A stretch of DNA of 64,000 nucleotides, taken from contig NZ_VRYZ01000004.1 of assembly GCF_008064635.1 (NCBI RefSeq), forward strand, positions 62,001-126,000, in the 5' to 3' direction. Both the position numbers and the translations under genes were made by a program. Shown here one piece after another: positions 50,134-58,494 of the stretch; the first letter of the stretch is position 1, and every line of letters begins with the position of its first letter. Below the pieces are notes generated by a model. It saw only the letters and a list, made by a program, of their open reading frames with translations, made no database searches and had not been told where the DNA came from. Origin of the DNA: Parahaliea aestuarii. GTDB lineage: Bacteria; Pseudomonadota; Gammaproteobacteria; Pseudomonadales; Halieaceae.

Positions 50134-51221
50134 TGAGCCGCCCCAGCCAGGCCCGCCTCGACCTCGCCGCCCTGCGCCACAACGTGGCGCTGGCTGCTGA
50201 GCTGGCGCCCAATGCCAAGGTCATGGCCGTGGTGAAGGCCAATGCCTACGGCCACGGCGCCGTGACCATGGCGCGGGAACTTGAGCCGCGCGTCGATGCC
50301 ATGGCCGTGGCCTGCCTGGAAGAAGCGCTGGAACTGCGCGAATCCGGTATCCACGCCCCCATTCTGCTGCTGGAGGGCGTCTTCGAGCCGGCGGAACTGG
50401 AGGTCGCCGCCCGCGAAAACCTGTGGGTCACCGTGGACAACGCCGTCCAGCTGGACTGGCTGGAACGGGCCCGGCTGGCGAAGCCGCTGCAGTGCTGGCT
50501 CAAAATCGATACCGGCATGCACCGCCTCGGCGTCGAGCCGGCCCGGGCCCAGGCCTATTTCGAACGCATTGCCGGCTGCTCCAACAGTGTGGGAAAGCCG
50601 GTGGTATCCACCCACTTCTCCAGCGCCGACGAGACAGAGCGTGATACCACGCAGCGCCAGCTGGCCCTGTTCGAGCAGGTTACTGCCCCCCTGGCCGCAC
50701 TGCGCAGCGCCGCCAATTCCCCTGGCCTGCTGGCCTGGCCCGCCTCCCATTACGACTGGGTGCGCCCGGGCTACATGCTGTGGGGTAATTCGCCCTTCGG
50801 CAGCGCCCTGCAGGCCAACGCCGCCCGTCTGCGGCCGGTGATGACCCTGTGCTCAGCGGTGATTTCCGTACGCGAGGTAGCCACCGGCGATTCAGTGGGC
50901 TACGGCGAAAGCTGGACCGCCAGCCGCCCCTCACGCATCGCCACTGTCACCGTGGGCTATGGCGACGGCTATCCGCGCACCGCCGGCAACGGCACCCCGG
51001 TGCTGGTGAACGGCCGGCGCGCACCGCTGGCAGGGCGCGTGTCGATGGACATGATTACCGTCGATGTCACCGACCTGGAAGCGGTCAAGGTCGGCGACCC
51101 GGTGGTGCTGTGGGGGGAAGGCCTTCCGGTGGCAGATGTTGCAGAGCCTGCCGGCACCATCGGTTACGAGCTGCTGACCCGCATGCCGCAGCGCTGCCCG
51201 CGCGTTGTCGTCAGCGCCTGA
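50133..51221 (+). CDS. alr: Alanine racemase
   Basis: PLP enzyme of 362 residues. The PLP Lys35 lies in MAVVKANAYGHG, the opposite catalytic Tyr is in VTVGYGDGYPR, and LKIDTGMHRLG and GRVSMDMITVDVT are family blocks. It interconverts L- and D-alanine. The ATG overlaps the D-AAT stop (TGATG); the frame is open 16 codons upstream inside that gene. Translation coupling with the D-amino-acid transaminase suggests a joint job: L-Ala to D-Ala, then transamination to D-Glu, or the reverse. Whether this is the only racemase of the cell cannot be seen here. Confidence 0.94.
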   Translation: MSRPSQARLDLAALRHNVALAAELAPNAKVMAVVKANAYGHGAVTMARELEPRVDAMAVACLEEALELRESGIHAPILLLEGVFEPAELEVAARENLWVTVDNAVQLDWLERARLAKPLQCWLKIDTGMHRLGVEPARAQAYFERIAGCSNSVGKPVVSTHFSSADETERDTTQRQLALFEQVTAPLAALRSAANSPGLLAWPASHYDWVRPGYMLWGNSPFGSALQANAARLRPVMTLCSAVISVREVATGDSVGYGESWTASRPSRIATVTVGYGDGYPRTAGNGTPVLVNGRRAPLAGRVSMDMITVDVTDLEAVKVGDPVVLWGEGLPVADVAEPAGTIGYELLTRMPQRCPRVVVSA

Positions 51222-51272
51222 GCACGGCATCTGCTACCATGAACGCACCTTTAATTCAGGATCGCGCTGCCC

Positions 51273-52808
51273 TTGGTTTCCGACAGCGATAGTCACGTCC
51301 CGTCCGCCGATAACACAGGCCCCCTGCACGATGGCAGCCTGCTGGCTGCGATCGATCTCGGCAGCAACTCCTTCCACCTGATCGTCGCCCGCGTCGAGCA
51401 CGGCGAAATCCGCCCGGTGGAGGCGCTGGCAGAGAAGGTCCAGCTCGGCGCCGGCCTGCAGGATCACCTGCTCAGCCAGGATGCCATCGACCGCGGCCTG
51501 GAGTGCCTGGCGCGCTTCGGCCAGCTGCTGGGCAGCGTGGCGCCTGAACGGATCCGCATCGTCGCCACCCACACCCTGCGGGTGGCTCGCAACCGGCGCG
51601 ACTTCACCCGTCCGGCCCGGGAGTTGCTGGGCACCCCGGTGGATGTCATCTACGGCCGCGAGGAAGCCCGCCTGGTTTACCTCGGTGTGGCCCACACGCT
51701 GGCCGACGACGTCAAATCGCGTCTGGTCATCGATATCGGTGGCGGCAGCACGGAACTGATCGTCGGCGAGCGCTTCGAGCCCCGCGAGCTGGAAAGCCTG
51801 CAGATGGGCTGCGTGTCCTACAGCCAGGAATTCTTCGACGGCGAGAACATCAGCCCCGAACGCTACCGGGCCGCCTGCAACCGCGCCCGCCTGGAGCTCT
51901 CCCATATCCGCCAGCGCTATCACAGTGGGCACTGGGTGGAATGCGTCGGCTCCTCCGGCACCCTGCAGGCCATCGAGGGCATTCTGCAGGCCTACGGCTG
52001 GAGCAGCGGCGGCATCGACAATGAGGGGCTCGCCAAGCTGGAGCAAAAGCTGCTGCGCTTCAAACGCTTCAGTTCCATCAAGCTGAGCGGGCTGTCGCCA
52101 CAGCGGCGCAATGTCATCCTGGCCGGGGTCGCCATCACCCGCGCCCTGTTTGATGTGCTCGGCATCCGGCAAATGCGCACATCCAAGGGCGCCCTGCGAG
52201 AAGGTGTGATCTACGACCTGCTGGGGCGCCTGTCACACGAGGATGTTCGCGAGCGCAGTATCAACGCCCTGATGCAGCGCTACAACGTGGATACCGCTGC
52301 GGCCGCCATTGTGGAAAAACGGGCGCGCATGCTGTTTGACGCCACACGTAAAACCTGGGAACTGAAAAAGGCCGACTGGGATCTGTTGCACCGGGCCAGC
52401 TGCACCCTGGACGTGGGCATGGCCATTTCCCACAAGCACTACAACCGCCATTCCGCCTACCTGCTGCAGAACACCGACCTGGCGGGCTTTTCCCAGGAAG
52501 AGCAGGAGCAGCTTGCGCTACTGGTGCGCAGCCACCGCGGCAAACTGGACCCCTCCCTGTGGGCGGAATTGAGCGAATCGGAAGTCCCGCGTCTGCTGCG
52601 CCTGATTGCACTGCTGCGACTTGCCTACCTGTTCAAGCATGTCGAACAACTGGAACAGCTACCGGAATTCAACCTCCGGGCCGGTAAACGCTCCCTCAAA
52701 CTGAGCTGCCCGGAGGGCTGGCTGGAACAACACCCGCTCACCGCCTGGGAGCTGGAACAGGAGTGCGCAACGCTGGGCAAGCTGGAACTCAAACTCAGCG
52801 TGCAGTAG
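51273..52808 (+). CDS. ppx: Exopolyphosphatase (Ppx/GppA family)
   Basis: Protein of 511 residues with the ASKHA-fold phosphate loops AAIDLGSNSFHLIVAR and LVIDIGGGSTELIVG, and a conserved acidic EEARLVYLG segment. The C-terminal half is the HD-like domain (DLLHRASCTLDVGMAISHKHYNRHSAYLL), as in full-length Ppx. It hydrolyses polyphosphate chains and/or pppGpp. The start looks like a TTG at 51273 with AGGA ten bases before; no ATG or GTG is placed better. The 3' end overlaps the convergent hydrolase gene by 14 bases. Confidence 0.93.
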   Translation: MVSDSDSHVPSADNTGPLHDGSLLAAIDLGSNSFHLIVARVEHGEIRPVEALAEKVQLGAGLQDHLLSQDAIDRGLECLARFGQLLGSVAPERIRIVATHTLRVARNRRDFTRPARELLGTPVDVIYGREEARLVYLGVAHTLADDVKSRLVIDIGGGSTELIVGERFEPRELESLQMGCVSYSQEFFDGENISPERYRAACNRARLELSHIRQRYHSGHWVECVGSSGTLQAIEGILQAYGWSSGGIDNEGLAKLEQKLLRFKRFSSIKLSGLSPQRRNVILAGVAITRALFDVLGIRQMRTSKGALREGVIYDLLGRLSHEDVRERSINALMQRYNVDTAAAAIVEKRARMLFDATRKTWELKKADWDLLHRASCTLDVGMAISHKHYNRHSAYLLQNTDLAGFSQEEQEQLALLVRSHRGKLDPSLWAELSESEVPRLLRLIALLRLAYLFKHVEQLEQLPEFNLRAGKRSLKLSCPEGWLEQHPLTAWELEQECATLGKLELKLSVQ

Positions 52809-53775
52809 CCGCGCTGATCTCCGCCAGGTATTCGAGCAACAGCCGGTTTACCTCATCGGATGCTTCCAGTTGCACCATGTGGCCCGCCCCGGAGATCATA
52901 TCGACCCGGCGCAGATCGGGGAAAATCGCCCGCATCTGGCCAATAGGGTCCTCGCCGTGAAAACCTTCCAGGTCGACATCGTGCTCTGAGCCGATGAAGT
53001 AGGCCGGCACCGCACTCTGCACACCTTCAAAGGGGCGCCGCTGCTGCCACTTGATGTCGAAGGAACGGTACCAGTTGAGGCCGCCGGTGAAGCCGGTACG
53101 GCTGTACTCCGATACAAAGAACTCCAGTTCGAGTTCACTCAGCCAGGCCCAGGGCAGCGGCGGCGGCTCTTCCATGGCGTCGATGTAGGACGTGCCCGGC
53201 GGGTGCCTGAACATGTCAAAAAAGTGACAGGCGCCGCTGAGGGTGTGGTAAACCTTGTGCAGAAAGCGCCGCGGCTGGGCCGCCAGTTCCCGGTCGGCGC
53301 GGGGCGGTTCGCGGAAATACTCGATATGCAGGAAGTGCTGCTCGGCGATGCGGCGGTACTCGGTGAGCGGCGGCTCATCCGGGTTGTGGGGCGCCGCGGG
53401 ATTTTCCAGGCCGATCACCGCCAGCACCCGCCCGGGATGGCGCAGCGCCAGGTCGTAAATGGCGAAGGCGCCAAAGTCGAGACCGGCAAACACCGCATTT
53501 TCCAGCTCCAGATGATCCAGCAGGCCCAACAGGTCACCCGTAATGTGCTCGATATCGTAGGCTTCCACCGCGGTGGGGGCCTCGGTCTGTCCCATGCCCC
53601 GCATATCCGGCGCGATCACCCGGTAACCGGCGGCGGCCAGCGCCGTGATCTGGCGATGCCAGCTGAACCACAGGTGCGGAAAGCCATGGCAGAGAACAAG
53701 CGGCAAGCCCTCTCCCTGCTCCACATAGTGCATGTGGATGCCATTGATGGTGGCGTGGTGGTGGACCCATTGCAT
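52795..53775 (-). CDS. Alpha/beta hydrolase (epoxide hydrolase/haloacetate dehalogenase-like)
   Basis: Protein of 326 residues from an internal ATG (MQWVHHHATINGIHMHYVEQG); an ATG 13 codons upstream is possible. The oxyanion motif is HGFPHLWFSW and the nucleophile elbow reads AGLDFGAFAIYD, that is Asp in G-x-D-x-G, as in epoxide hydrolases and dehalogenases, where the usual form is GHDWGG. IIGS-type acid and final His are in YFIGSEHDVD and SGAGHMVQLE. So an Asp-nucleophile, two-step hydrolase is expected. The cap domain residues do not tell epoxide from halide substrates. Confidence 0.87.
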   Translation of the reverse strand: MQWVHHHATINGIHMHYVEQGEGLPLVLCHGFPHLWFSWHRQITALAAAGYRVIAPDMRGMGQTEAPTAVEAYDIEHITGDLLGLLDHLELENAVFAGLDFGAFAIYDLALRHPGRVLAVIGLENPAAPHNPDEPPLTEYRRIAEQHFLHIEYFREPPRADRELAAQPRRFLHKVYHTLSGACHFFDMFRHPPGTSYIDAMEEPPPLPWAWLSELELEFFVSEYSRTGFTGGLNWYRSFDIKWQQRRPFEGVQSAVPAYFIGSEHDVDLEGFHGEDPIGQMRAIFPDLRRVDMISGAGHMVQLEASDEVNRLLLEYLAEISAATAR

Positions 53776-53920
53776 GGCGGCGGCTCCGTTATCCTTGTTA
53801 TTCCCGCCCGCCATGCTGCCACAGGCCCCCGGAACTGTCAGTCCAGCCTTTCAGTCCATTGCGGCTTGGCGCCCCCGTTAGTGCATGTTTCAATACCTCC
53901 TTTTTTTCACGGAGCCCACA

Positions 53921-55285
53921 ATGCGCCGCCTTGCCACCGCCGTCACTCTCGCCCTCGCCAGTACCACCACTACCGCTGCCAATGTCATTCTCATCGTCGG
54001 TGACGGCATGGACGACCAGCAGGTCACCATTGCCCGCGACTACCTGAAAGGCGCCAATGGGCAGCTGCTGCTGGATCAGATGCCGGTGCGTAGCGCGGTG
54101 CAGATCCTCACCGTGGAAGACAATACGGAAGGCAAGCCTGTGTACGTGGCCGACTCGGCCAATACCGCCACCAGCCTGGCCACCGGCGCAGTGACCAGTC
54201 GCGGCCGTATCGCCACCAGCGCCGGCGACGATCGCGACCTGCCAACAATTGTGGAACTGGCCCGGGCCGCGGGCCTGCGTACCGGCATTGTCAGCAGCGC
54301 CAGCGTTACCGACGCCACGCCGGCCTCCTTTGCCGCCCATATCAGCTACCGCATGTGTGAAAACCCTGAACTGATGGCTGACATTACCTACAGCGGTATT
54401 CACCTCGGCCACTGTCAGCAGGATATGAAAGCGAACGGCGGGGCGGGCTCCATCAGCGAACAGCTGGCGGTGTCCGGCCTTGATGTATTGCTGGGCGGCG
54501 GCGCCAAGCACTTCCAGCCCACCGTGGAAGGCGGCACGGAGAGCGTGTTGCGCAGCGCCCAGCTGGCGGGCTTTTCTGTGGTACGCAGCCGCGACGAACT
54601 GCTTGCGGCAGAGCCCGGTGAGCGCCTGCTGGGCCTGTTTGCGCCGGGCACCCTGCCGGTGCGGATGCGCGGCGAAGACGGCCGCGAAGCAGAGGCGCCC
54701 CGCCCCAGCTTGCTCAACCGGCTGCACCAGTATCTGGGCAGTGTAGAGCTGCCGGAACCCATGCGTTGCGAACCCAACCCGGAGGCCGCTGGCATCCCGA
54801 GCCTCAAGGAAATGACGGATACCGCCCTGCAGCAACTGTCACACAACAACGAACGCGGTTTCTTCCTGATGGTGGAGTCCGCCTCAATCGACAAGCAATC
54901 CCACGAGCGCAAGCCCTGCGGCTCCATTGGAGAACTGGAACAACTGGACGAGGTCCTGGCCAGCGCCCTCGACTTCGCCGCCCAACACCCGGATACACTG
55001 GTACTGGTCACCGCCGACCACAGCCAGGCTGCCCAGCTGATCCCCCAGCGCAGCATGTTCGAGGCCTACACCGTGCCCATCTACACCCCCGGCAAGATGG
55101 CGCGCATCATCACCCCGGAAGGCAGCATCATGGGCGTGAACTACGCCACCAACGACTTCGGCTACGAGGAACACACCGGCGCCAACGTGCCCCTGTATGG
55201 CAACGCCGCCGCAGAGGGGCGGGTGAAAACCTTCCAGCGCCAGTCGGAACTGTTCGGGATTATGCGGGAGTTTCTGGGGCTGTAA
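53921..55285 (+). CDS. Alkaline phosphatase
   Basis: PhoA-superfamily enzyme of 454 residues with a signal peptide (about 1-19, MRRLATAVTLALASTTTTA) and then NVILIVGDGMDDQQ (metal Asp28). The nucleophile Ser79 is in VADSANTATSLATG, and the distal metal ligands lie in TADHSQAAQL and the C-terminal EEHTGANVPLYG. It is periplasmic and releases phosphate from organic esters. The ATG at 53921 follows CACGGAGCCC and begins the signal peptide; the frame is open 12 codons upstream. It is convergent with gspB, with three bases between them. Confidence 0.93.
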   Translation: MRRLATAVTLALASTTTTAANVILIVGDGMDDQQVTIARDYLKGANGQLLLDQMPVRSAVQILTVEDNTEGKPVYVADSANTATSLATGAVTSRGRIATSAGDDRDLPTIVELARAAGLRTGIVSSASVTDATPASFAAHISYRMCENPELMADITYSGIHLGHCQQDMKANGGAGSISEQLAVSGLDVLLGGGAKHFQPTVEGGTESVLRSAQLAGFSVVRSRDELLAAEPGERLLGLFAPGTLPVRMRGEDGREAEAPRPSLLNRLHQYLGSVELPEPMRCEPNPEAAGIPSLKEMTDTALQQLSHNNERGFFLMVESASIDKQSHERKPCGSIGELEQLDEVLASALDFAAQHPDTLVLVTADHSQAAQLIPQRSMFEAYTVPIYTPGKMARIITPEGSIMGVNYATNDFGYEEHTGANVPLYGNAAAEGRVKTFQRQSELFGIMREFLGL

Positions 55286-55288
55286 TGT

Positions 55289-56089
55289 TCAGAGATTGAC
55301 CCAACTATTCAAGGCCTTCAACCTGAACTCCTGCCCGTCATAACTCAGCACCACCGAGTCGGGCAGCACCTCCACCACCGTTACCCCCTTGCCCAGGGAC
55401 TGGCCGCTCGCCGCTGTCTTGCTGTTGATGGTGACGGTGGAAGCGCCGTCTCCGCGGTAGTCGTGCTGGCTGTAGAACAGGGTGGGGATGGCGTCCTTGC
55501 GCTGCTGGGACAGGTTGTGGAGGAAAGGCGCCGGGTGCTCCGCCAGTTCCGCGCTGCGCAACTCCGCCTCGGCCTGGGCGACCAGGGCCCCCACATCGAG
55601 GGGCTGCTCTTCGGGCTCCGCTGCCTGCACCTCTTTGGGTGCAGGTGCGGCCTCGACCGACGCGGGCGCTGCAACAGACTCCTCCGCTTGCGGCTGCTGG
55701 TACAGTGCGCTCACCTCTGCCGACACTGGCGCCTGCTCCTGCGCGGCTGACAGCGGCTTCGCCGCCGGCGTCTGCTCTCGCTCCAGTGCCGCTGCAGGCT
55801 CTGGCTCTCGCGCCGCGACAGCCTCCTGCTTCGCCGGTACCTGGGCTGGGGCAACCGGCGCCGGGGCAACGGTTTCCACTGGCGCCAGTGGCGGCTGCTC
55901 TGCCGGGCGAAACAGCAGCCAGGCGATCACCGCCAGCGCCGTCACCAGCGCCAGCCCGAGGGCCCCCACCTTCCACGCCGATGGCGCAACGGTGGCCTCG
56001 GCGTAGTGTACTGTGGCCACTCCCGGCACTTCCCCGGGATTGGCCCGTTCGCGCTGGGAACGGTTGATGGCATCCAGAATCAGCGACAC
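55289..56089 (-). CDS. gspB: General secretion pathway protein GspB
   Basis: Protein of 266 residues starting at a GTG (VSLILDAINRSQRERA). This cytoplasmic tag is typical of GspB/ExeB/OutB. One membrane helix follows (about 45-63, ALGLALVTALAVIAWLLF). A long Pro/Ala/Glu-rich periplasmic linker comes next, then a C-terminal globular part ending DGQEFRLKALNSWVNL, the conserved T2SSB tail. With GspA it helps place the secretin GspD through the peptidoglycan. The frame is open upstream to 56155, but the conserved start is the GTG. It is 13 bases after gspA. Confidence 0.88.
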   Translation of the reverse strand: MSLILDAINRSQRERANPGEVPGVATVHYAEATVAPSAWKVGALGLALVTALAVIAWLLFRPAEQPPLAPVETVAPAPVAPAQVPAKQEAVAAREPEPAAALEREQTPAAKPLSAAQEQAPVSAEVSALYQQPQAEESVAAPASVEAAPAPKEVQAAEPEEQPLDVGALVAQAEAELRSAELAEHPAPFLHNLSQQRKDAIPTLFYSQHDYRGDGASTVTINSKTAASGQSLGKGVTVVEVLPDSVVLSYDGQEFRLKALNSWVNL

Positions 56090-56102
56090 CGGCAGATCCT
56101 CT

Positions 56103-57737
56103 TCATAACAATTCCTCCGACTGCGCCCGACTGGGGTCGATGCCCAGCTGCTCATTGAGCTTCAACAGGGTTCTCACCCCGACAACGCCGTCAGCCTCCA
56201 GTTGATGGGCCCGCTGGAACAATTCCACCCGGCTCTGCAGGGCGCGATTGAACTGGCTTTCTGCCAGCGCCCTGGGCTGGTTGTCGAGCGCGGCAAACAG
56301 CCTTGCCACCGCCGCCACCGCCGGTCCCCGGTCGCCCAGCGCCAGCGGTGCACGGTAGCCGTCCGGCACCTGCCACAGCAGGTAGAAATCCCCCTGCCAC
56401 AGGCCCGCCAGTTCCCGCAGGGAAACTTCCACCACGCCGCCATCAGCGGTCGCCAGGCGCGCCTGCTGGCCGCTCAGGCCCAGTAATACCGCGGCCGCCC
56501 GAAAGCGCTCTGGCGTGATGAGTTCCAGTACCAGTGGCCGGTCATAGGCCAGCAGCGCGTCCCAGGTCTGCACTTGCTCCCGGTAACAGCCGAGACCGTG
56601 CATGGGCTGCGCAGGGCACGGCTCAGGCGGGGCGACGGCAGCGGGCGCCTGCAGGCGCCACAGTAACTGTCCGGCGGCGGCCGATGTCATGTTCCATGCC
56701 TGCTGGCCGGCTTCGGGCTCGGATTCGGGTTCGGGTTCGGGCTCCGGTTGCTGTGCGGGAGGCGTCGTCACCACTGCCGGCGCCTCGACGGCCACTTGAG
56801 CCGGCAACTGGCGCTGCCAACCCCGGGGCTGACCCAGCCACCACCACGCCGTGCCCGCCAGGCCAAGCAGCACTACCACAGCCAGCGCCCAGCCCAGTCG
56901 CGAGGGCGGCCGCTGCACACCTTCCTCACCCATCACCTCGCGCGCCGCGGTGGCGACCATGGAGCGTTCCACCCGCCCCTTGTTCTGGCCGTAGGCGCCG
57001 AGCAAAGCGCGGTCACAGAGCACATTGATCAGGCGGGGAATGCCGCGGGTAAGGCGGTGAATGTCCCGCACGGCGGCGGGCGGGAACAATTCCCGGTCAG
57101 CGGTCAGCCCCGCCACCTGCAGGCGGTGGCGGATATAGGCGCGGGTCTCTTCCAGGTTCAGGGGTTCGAGGTTGTAGCGCGCGGTAATGCGCTGGTTGAG
57201 CTGGCGCAACTCGGGGCGCTGCAGCAGGCTGGCCAGTTCCGGCTGGCCGATCAGCACAATCTGCAGCAGCTTTTCATGGTTGGTTTCGAGGTTGGTGAGC
57301 AGCCGGATCTGTTCCAGCACGTCAAAGTTCAGATGCTGGGCCTCATCGATCAGCAGCACTGTTTTGCGCCCGCGGGCGTGATTGGCCAGCAGGAAGGCAT
57401 GCAGTTTGTCGGTGAGGGTTTTGAGGCTGGATGCCTCGCCGGCATAGTCGATACCCAGTTCATCGCAGACACTGGCCAGCAACTCCAGCGAATCCAGCGC
57501 CGGGTTGAGGATGATGGCAATGTCGGTGTCGTCGGGCAGCTGTTCCAGCAGACAGCGGTTGATGGTCGTTTTGCCGGTACCCACCTCTCCGGTGAGCAGG
57601 ATAAAGCCACCGCCGGCGCCCACACCGTAAAGCAGGTGGGCCAGCGCATCCCGGTGGCGCGGGCTCATAAACAGGTAGCGCGGATTGACCGCGATGGAAA
57701 ATGGCGCTTCCTTCAGCCCGTAGTACTGGTGATACAT
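56103..57737 (-). CDS. gspA: GspA/ExeA AAA ATPase with peptidoglycan-binding domain
   Basis: Protein of 544 residues. The opening MYHQYYGLKEAPFSIAVNPRYLF is diagnostic of ExeA-type proteins. Walker A is GEVGTGKTT (50-58) and Walker B is VLLIDEAQHL (127-136). A membrane helix occurs at about 283-303 (WALAVVVLLGLAGTAWWWLG), then a PEPEPEPESEPE linker, a papain/C39-like region, and a C-terminal peptidoglycan-binding domain with the usual DGVVG turn. It works with GspB in type II secretion assembly. The rest of the Gsp operon (C to N) is not in this window. Confidence 0.92.
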   Translation of the reverse strand: MYHQYYGLKEAPFSIAVNPRYLFMSPRHRDALAHLLYGVGAGGGFILLTGEVGTGKTTINRCLLEQLPDDTDIAIILNPALDSLELLASVCDELGIDYAGEASSLKTLTDKLHAFLLANHARGRKTVLLIDEAQHLNFDVLEQIRLLTNLETNHEKLLQIVLIGQPELASLLQRPELRQLNQRITARYNLEPLNLEETRAYIRHRLQVAGLTADRELFPPAAVRDIHRLTRGIPRLINVLCDRALLGAYGQNKGRVERSMVATAAREVMGEEGVQRPPSRLGWALAVVVLLGLAGTAWWWLGQPRGWQRQLPAQVAVEAPAVVTTPPAQQPEPEPEPESEPEAGQQAWNMTSAAAGQLLWRLQAPAAVAPPEPCPAQPMHGLGCYREQVQTWDALLAYDRPLVLELITPERFRAAAVLLGLSGQQARLATADGGVVEVSLRELAGLWQGDFYLLWQVPDGYRAPLALGDRGPAVAAVARLFAALDNQPRALAESQFNRALQSRVELFQRAHQLEADGVVGVRTLLKLNEQLGIDPSRAQSEELL

Positions 57738-57795
57738 AGAGGTCCGTGCAAGCCCGGTGAAAGCCCAGCATTATGCCGAAGGGCCGCGGCCCCGG

Positions 57796-58350
57796 CTATG
57801 GCGCGACGCTGCTTTCCACGCCCGCCAGCAATTCCAGCGCCTCGTCGCACCAGGCCAGGAACTGCTCGCCCTGGCGGATACCGGCAATCAGGGCGAGGTA
57901 GACCCCCTTGCGGCGCAGCGGCAGCGCTTCGGGCTTGTCGTAGTGACGGCGGCGGATTTTTTCGTAGAGATAGAGGCGGCCCATCATCTCTTTCCGTCGC
58001 ATGGCGATCTCGGCGGACAGGCGACTGACGTTGTCGGCGCTGAGGTTGTAGAGCTTGACCCAGAGGTCGTCCTTGGCCTCCTGCACTTTGCTCTCGCCCC
58101 ACACCCATTCAGCCAGGGCCTCGCGCCCGGCCCCGGTCAGGCGGTGCACGCTCTTGTCGGGCTTGCCCTGCTGGGCTACCGCTTCTTTTTCCAGCCAGCC
58201 CCTGGCCACCAGCTTGCGCAGCTCCTGGTAAATTTGCTGGTGGCTGGCGTGCCAGAACAGGCCGAGGGAGACATCAAAGGCCTTGGCCAGCTCATAGCCG
58301 GACATTTCGTCTTCAATCAGGGCGGTCATGATGGCGTGGGACAGGGCCAT
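57796..58350 (-). CDS. PadR-family transcriptional regulator
   Basis: Regulator of 184 residues with a PadR winged helix at the N-terminus (ALSHAIMTALIEDEMSGYELAKAFD, then HASHQQIYQELRKLVARGWLEKEAV) and a Vir-type helical C-terminal dimerisation domain. It is divergent from the nitronate monooxygenase, with 144 bases between the starts. That gap contains a perfect palindrome, the likely operator. It is therefore probably autoregulated and represses the monooxygenase until an effector appears. Phenolic effectors are known for PadR, but nothing here identifies one. Confidence 0.92.
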   Translation of the reverse strand: MALSHAIMTALIEDEMSGYELAKAFDVSLGLFWHASHQQIYQELRKLVARGWLEKEAVAQQGKPDKSVHRLTGAGREALAEWVWGESKVQEAKDDLWVKLYNLSADNVSRLSAEIAMRRKEMMGRLYLYEKIRRRHYDKPEALPLRRKGVYLALIAGIRQGEQFLAWCDEALELLAGVESSVAP

Positions 58351-58418
58351 GGAGCGCTTCCTCGGCGGCGCAGTGGATCGCTGCGAGCATAACCCGACAG
58401 CTACTCATATACAAAAAG

Positions 58419-58447
58419 TTGCATATAAAAAAGTTATGCAATAAATT
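58419..58447 (+). promoter_or_regulatory. Candidate promoter of the nitronate monooxygenase gene
   Basis: TTGCAT (58419-58424) and TAAATT (58442-58447) are 17 bases apart, in a run of AT-rich sequence that is rare in this window. The -10 hexamer falls inside the palindrome at 58435-58452, so a repressor bound there would block RNA polymerase. Confidence 0.4.
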
Positions 58448-58452
58448 GCATA
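58435..58452. promoter_or_regulatory. Perfect palindrome, candidate PadR operator
   Basis: TATGCAAT and ATTGCATA are perfect inverted arms separated by AA. A further half-site TTGCATAT (58419-58426) lies upstream. PadR-family operators are commonly ATGCA/TGCAT-type dyads, and the site lies between a PadR gene and its divergent neighbour. Confidence 0.7.
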
Positions 58453-58494
58453 CCCACCACACAACCACTCCATCCTGTCAGAGGAAGTGCTCAC

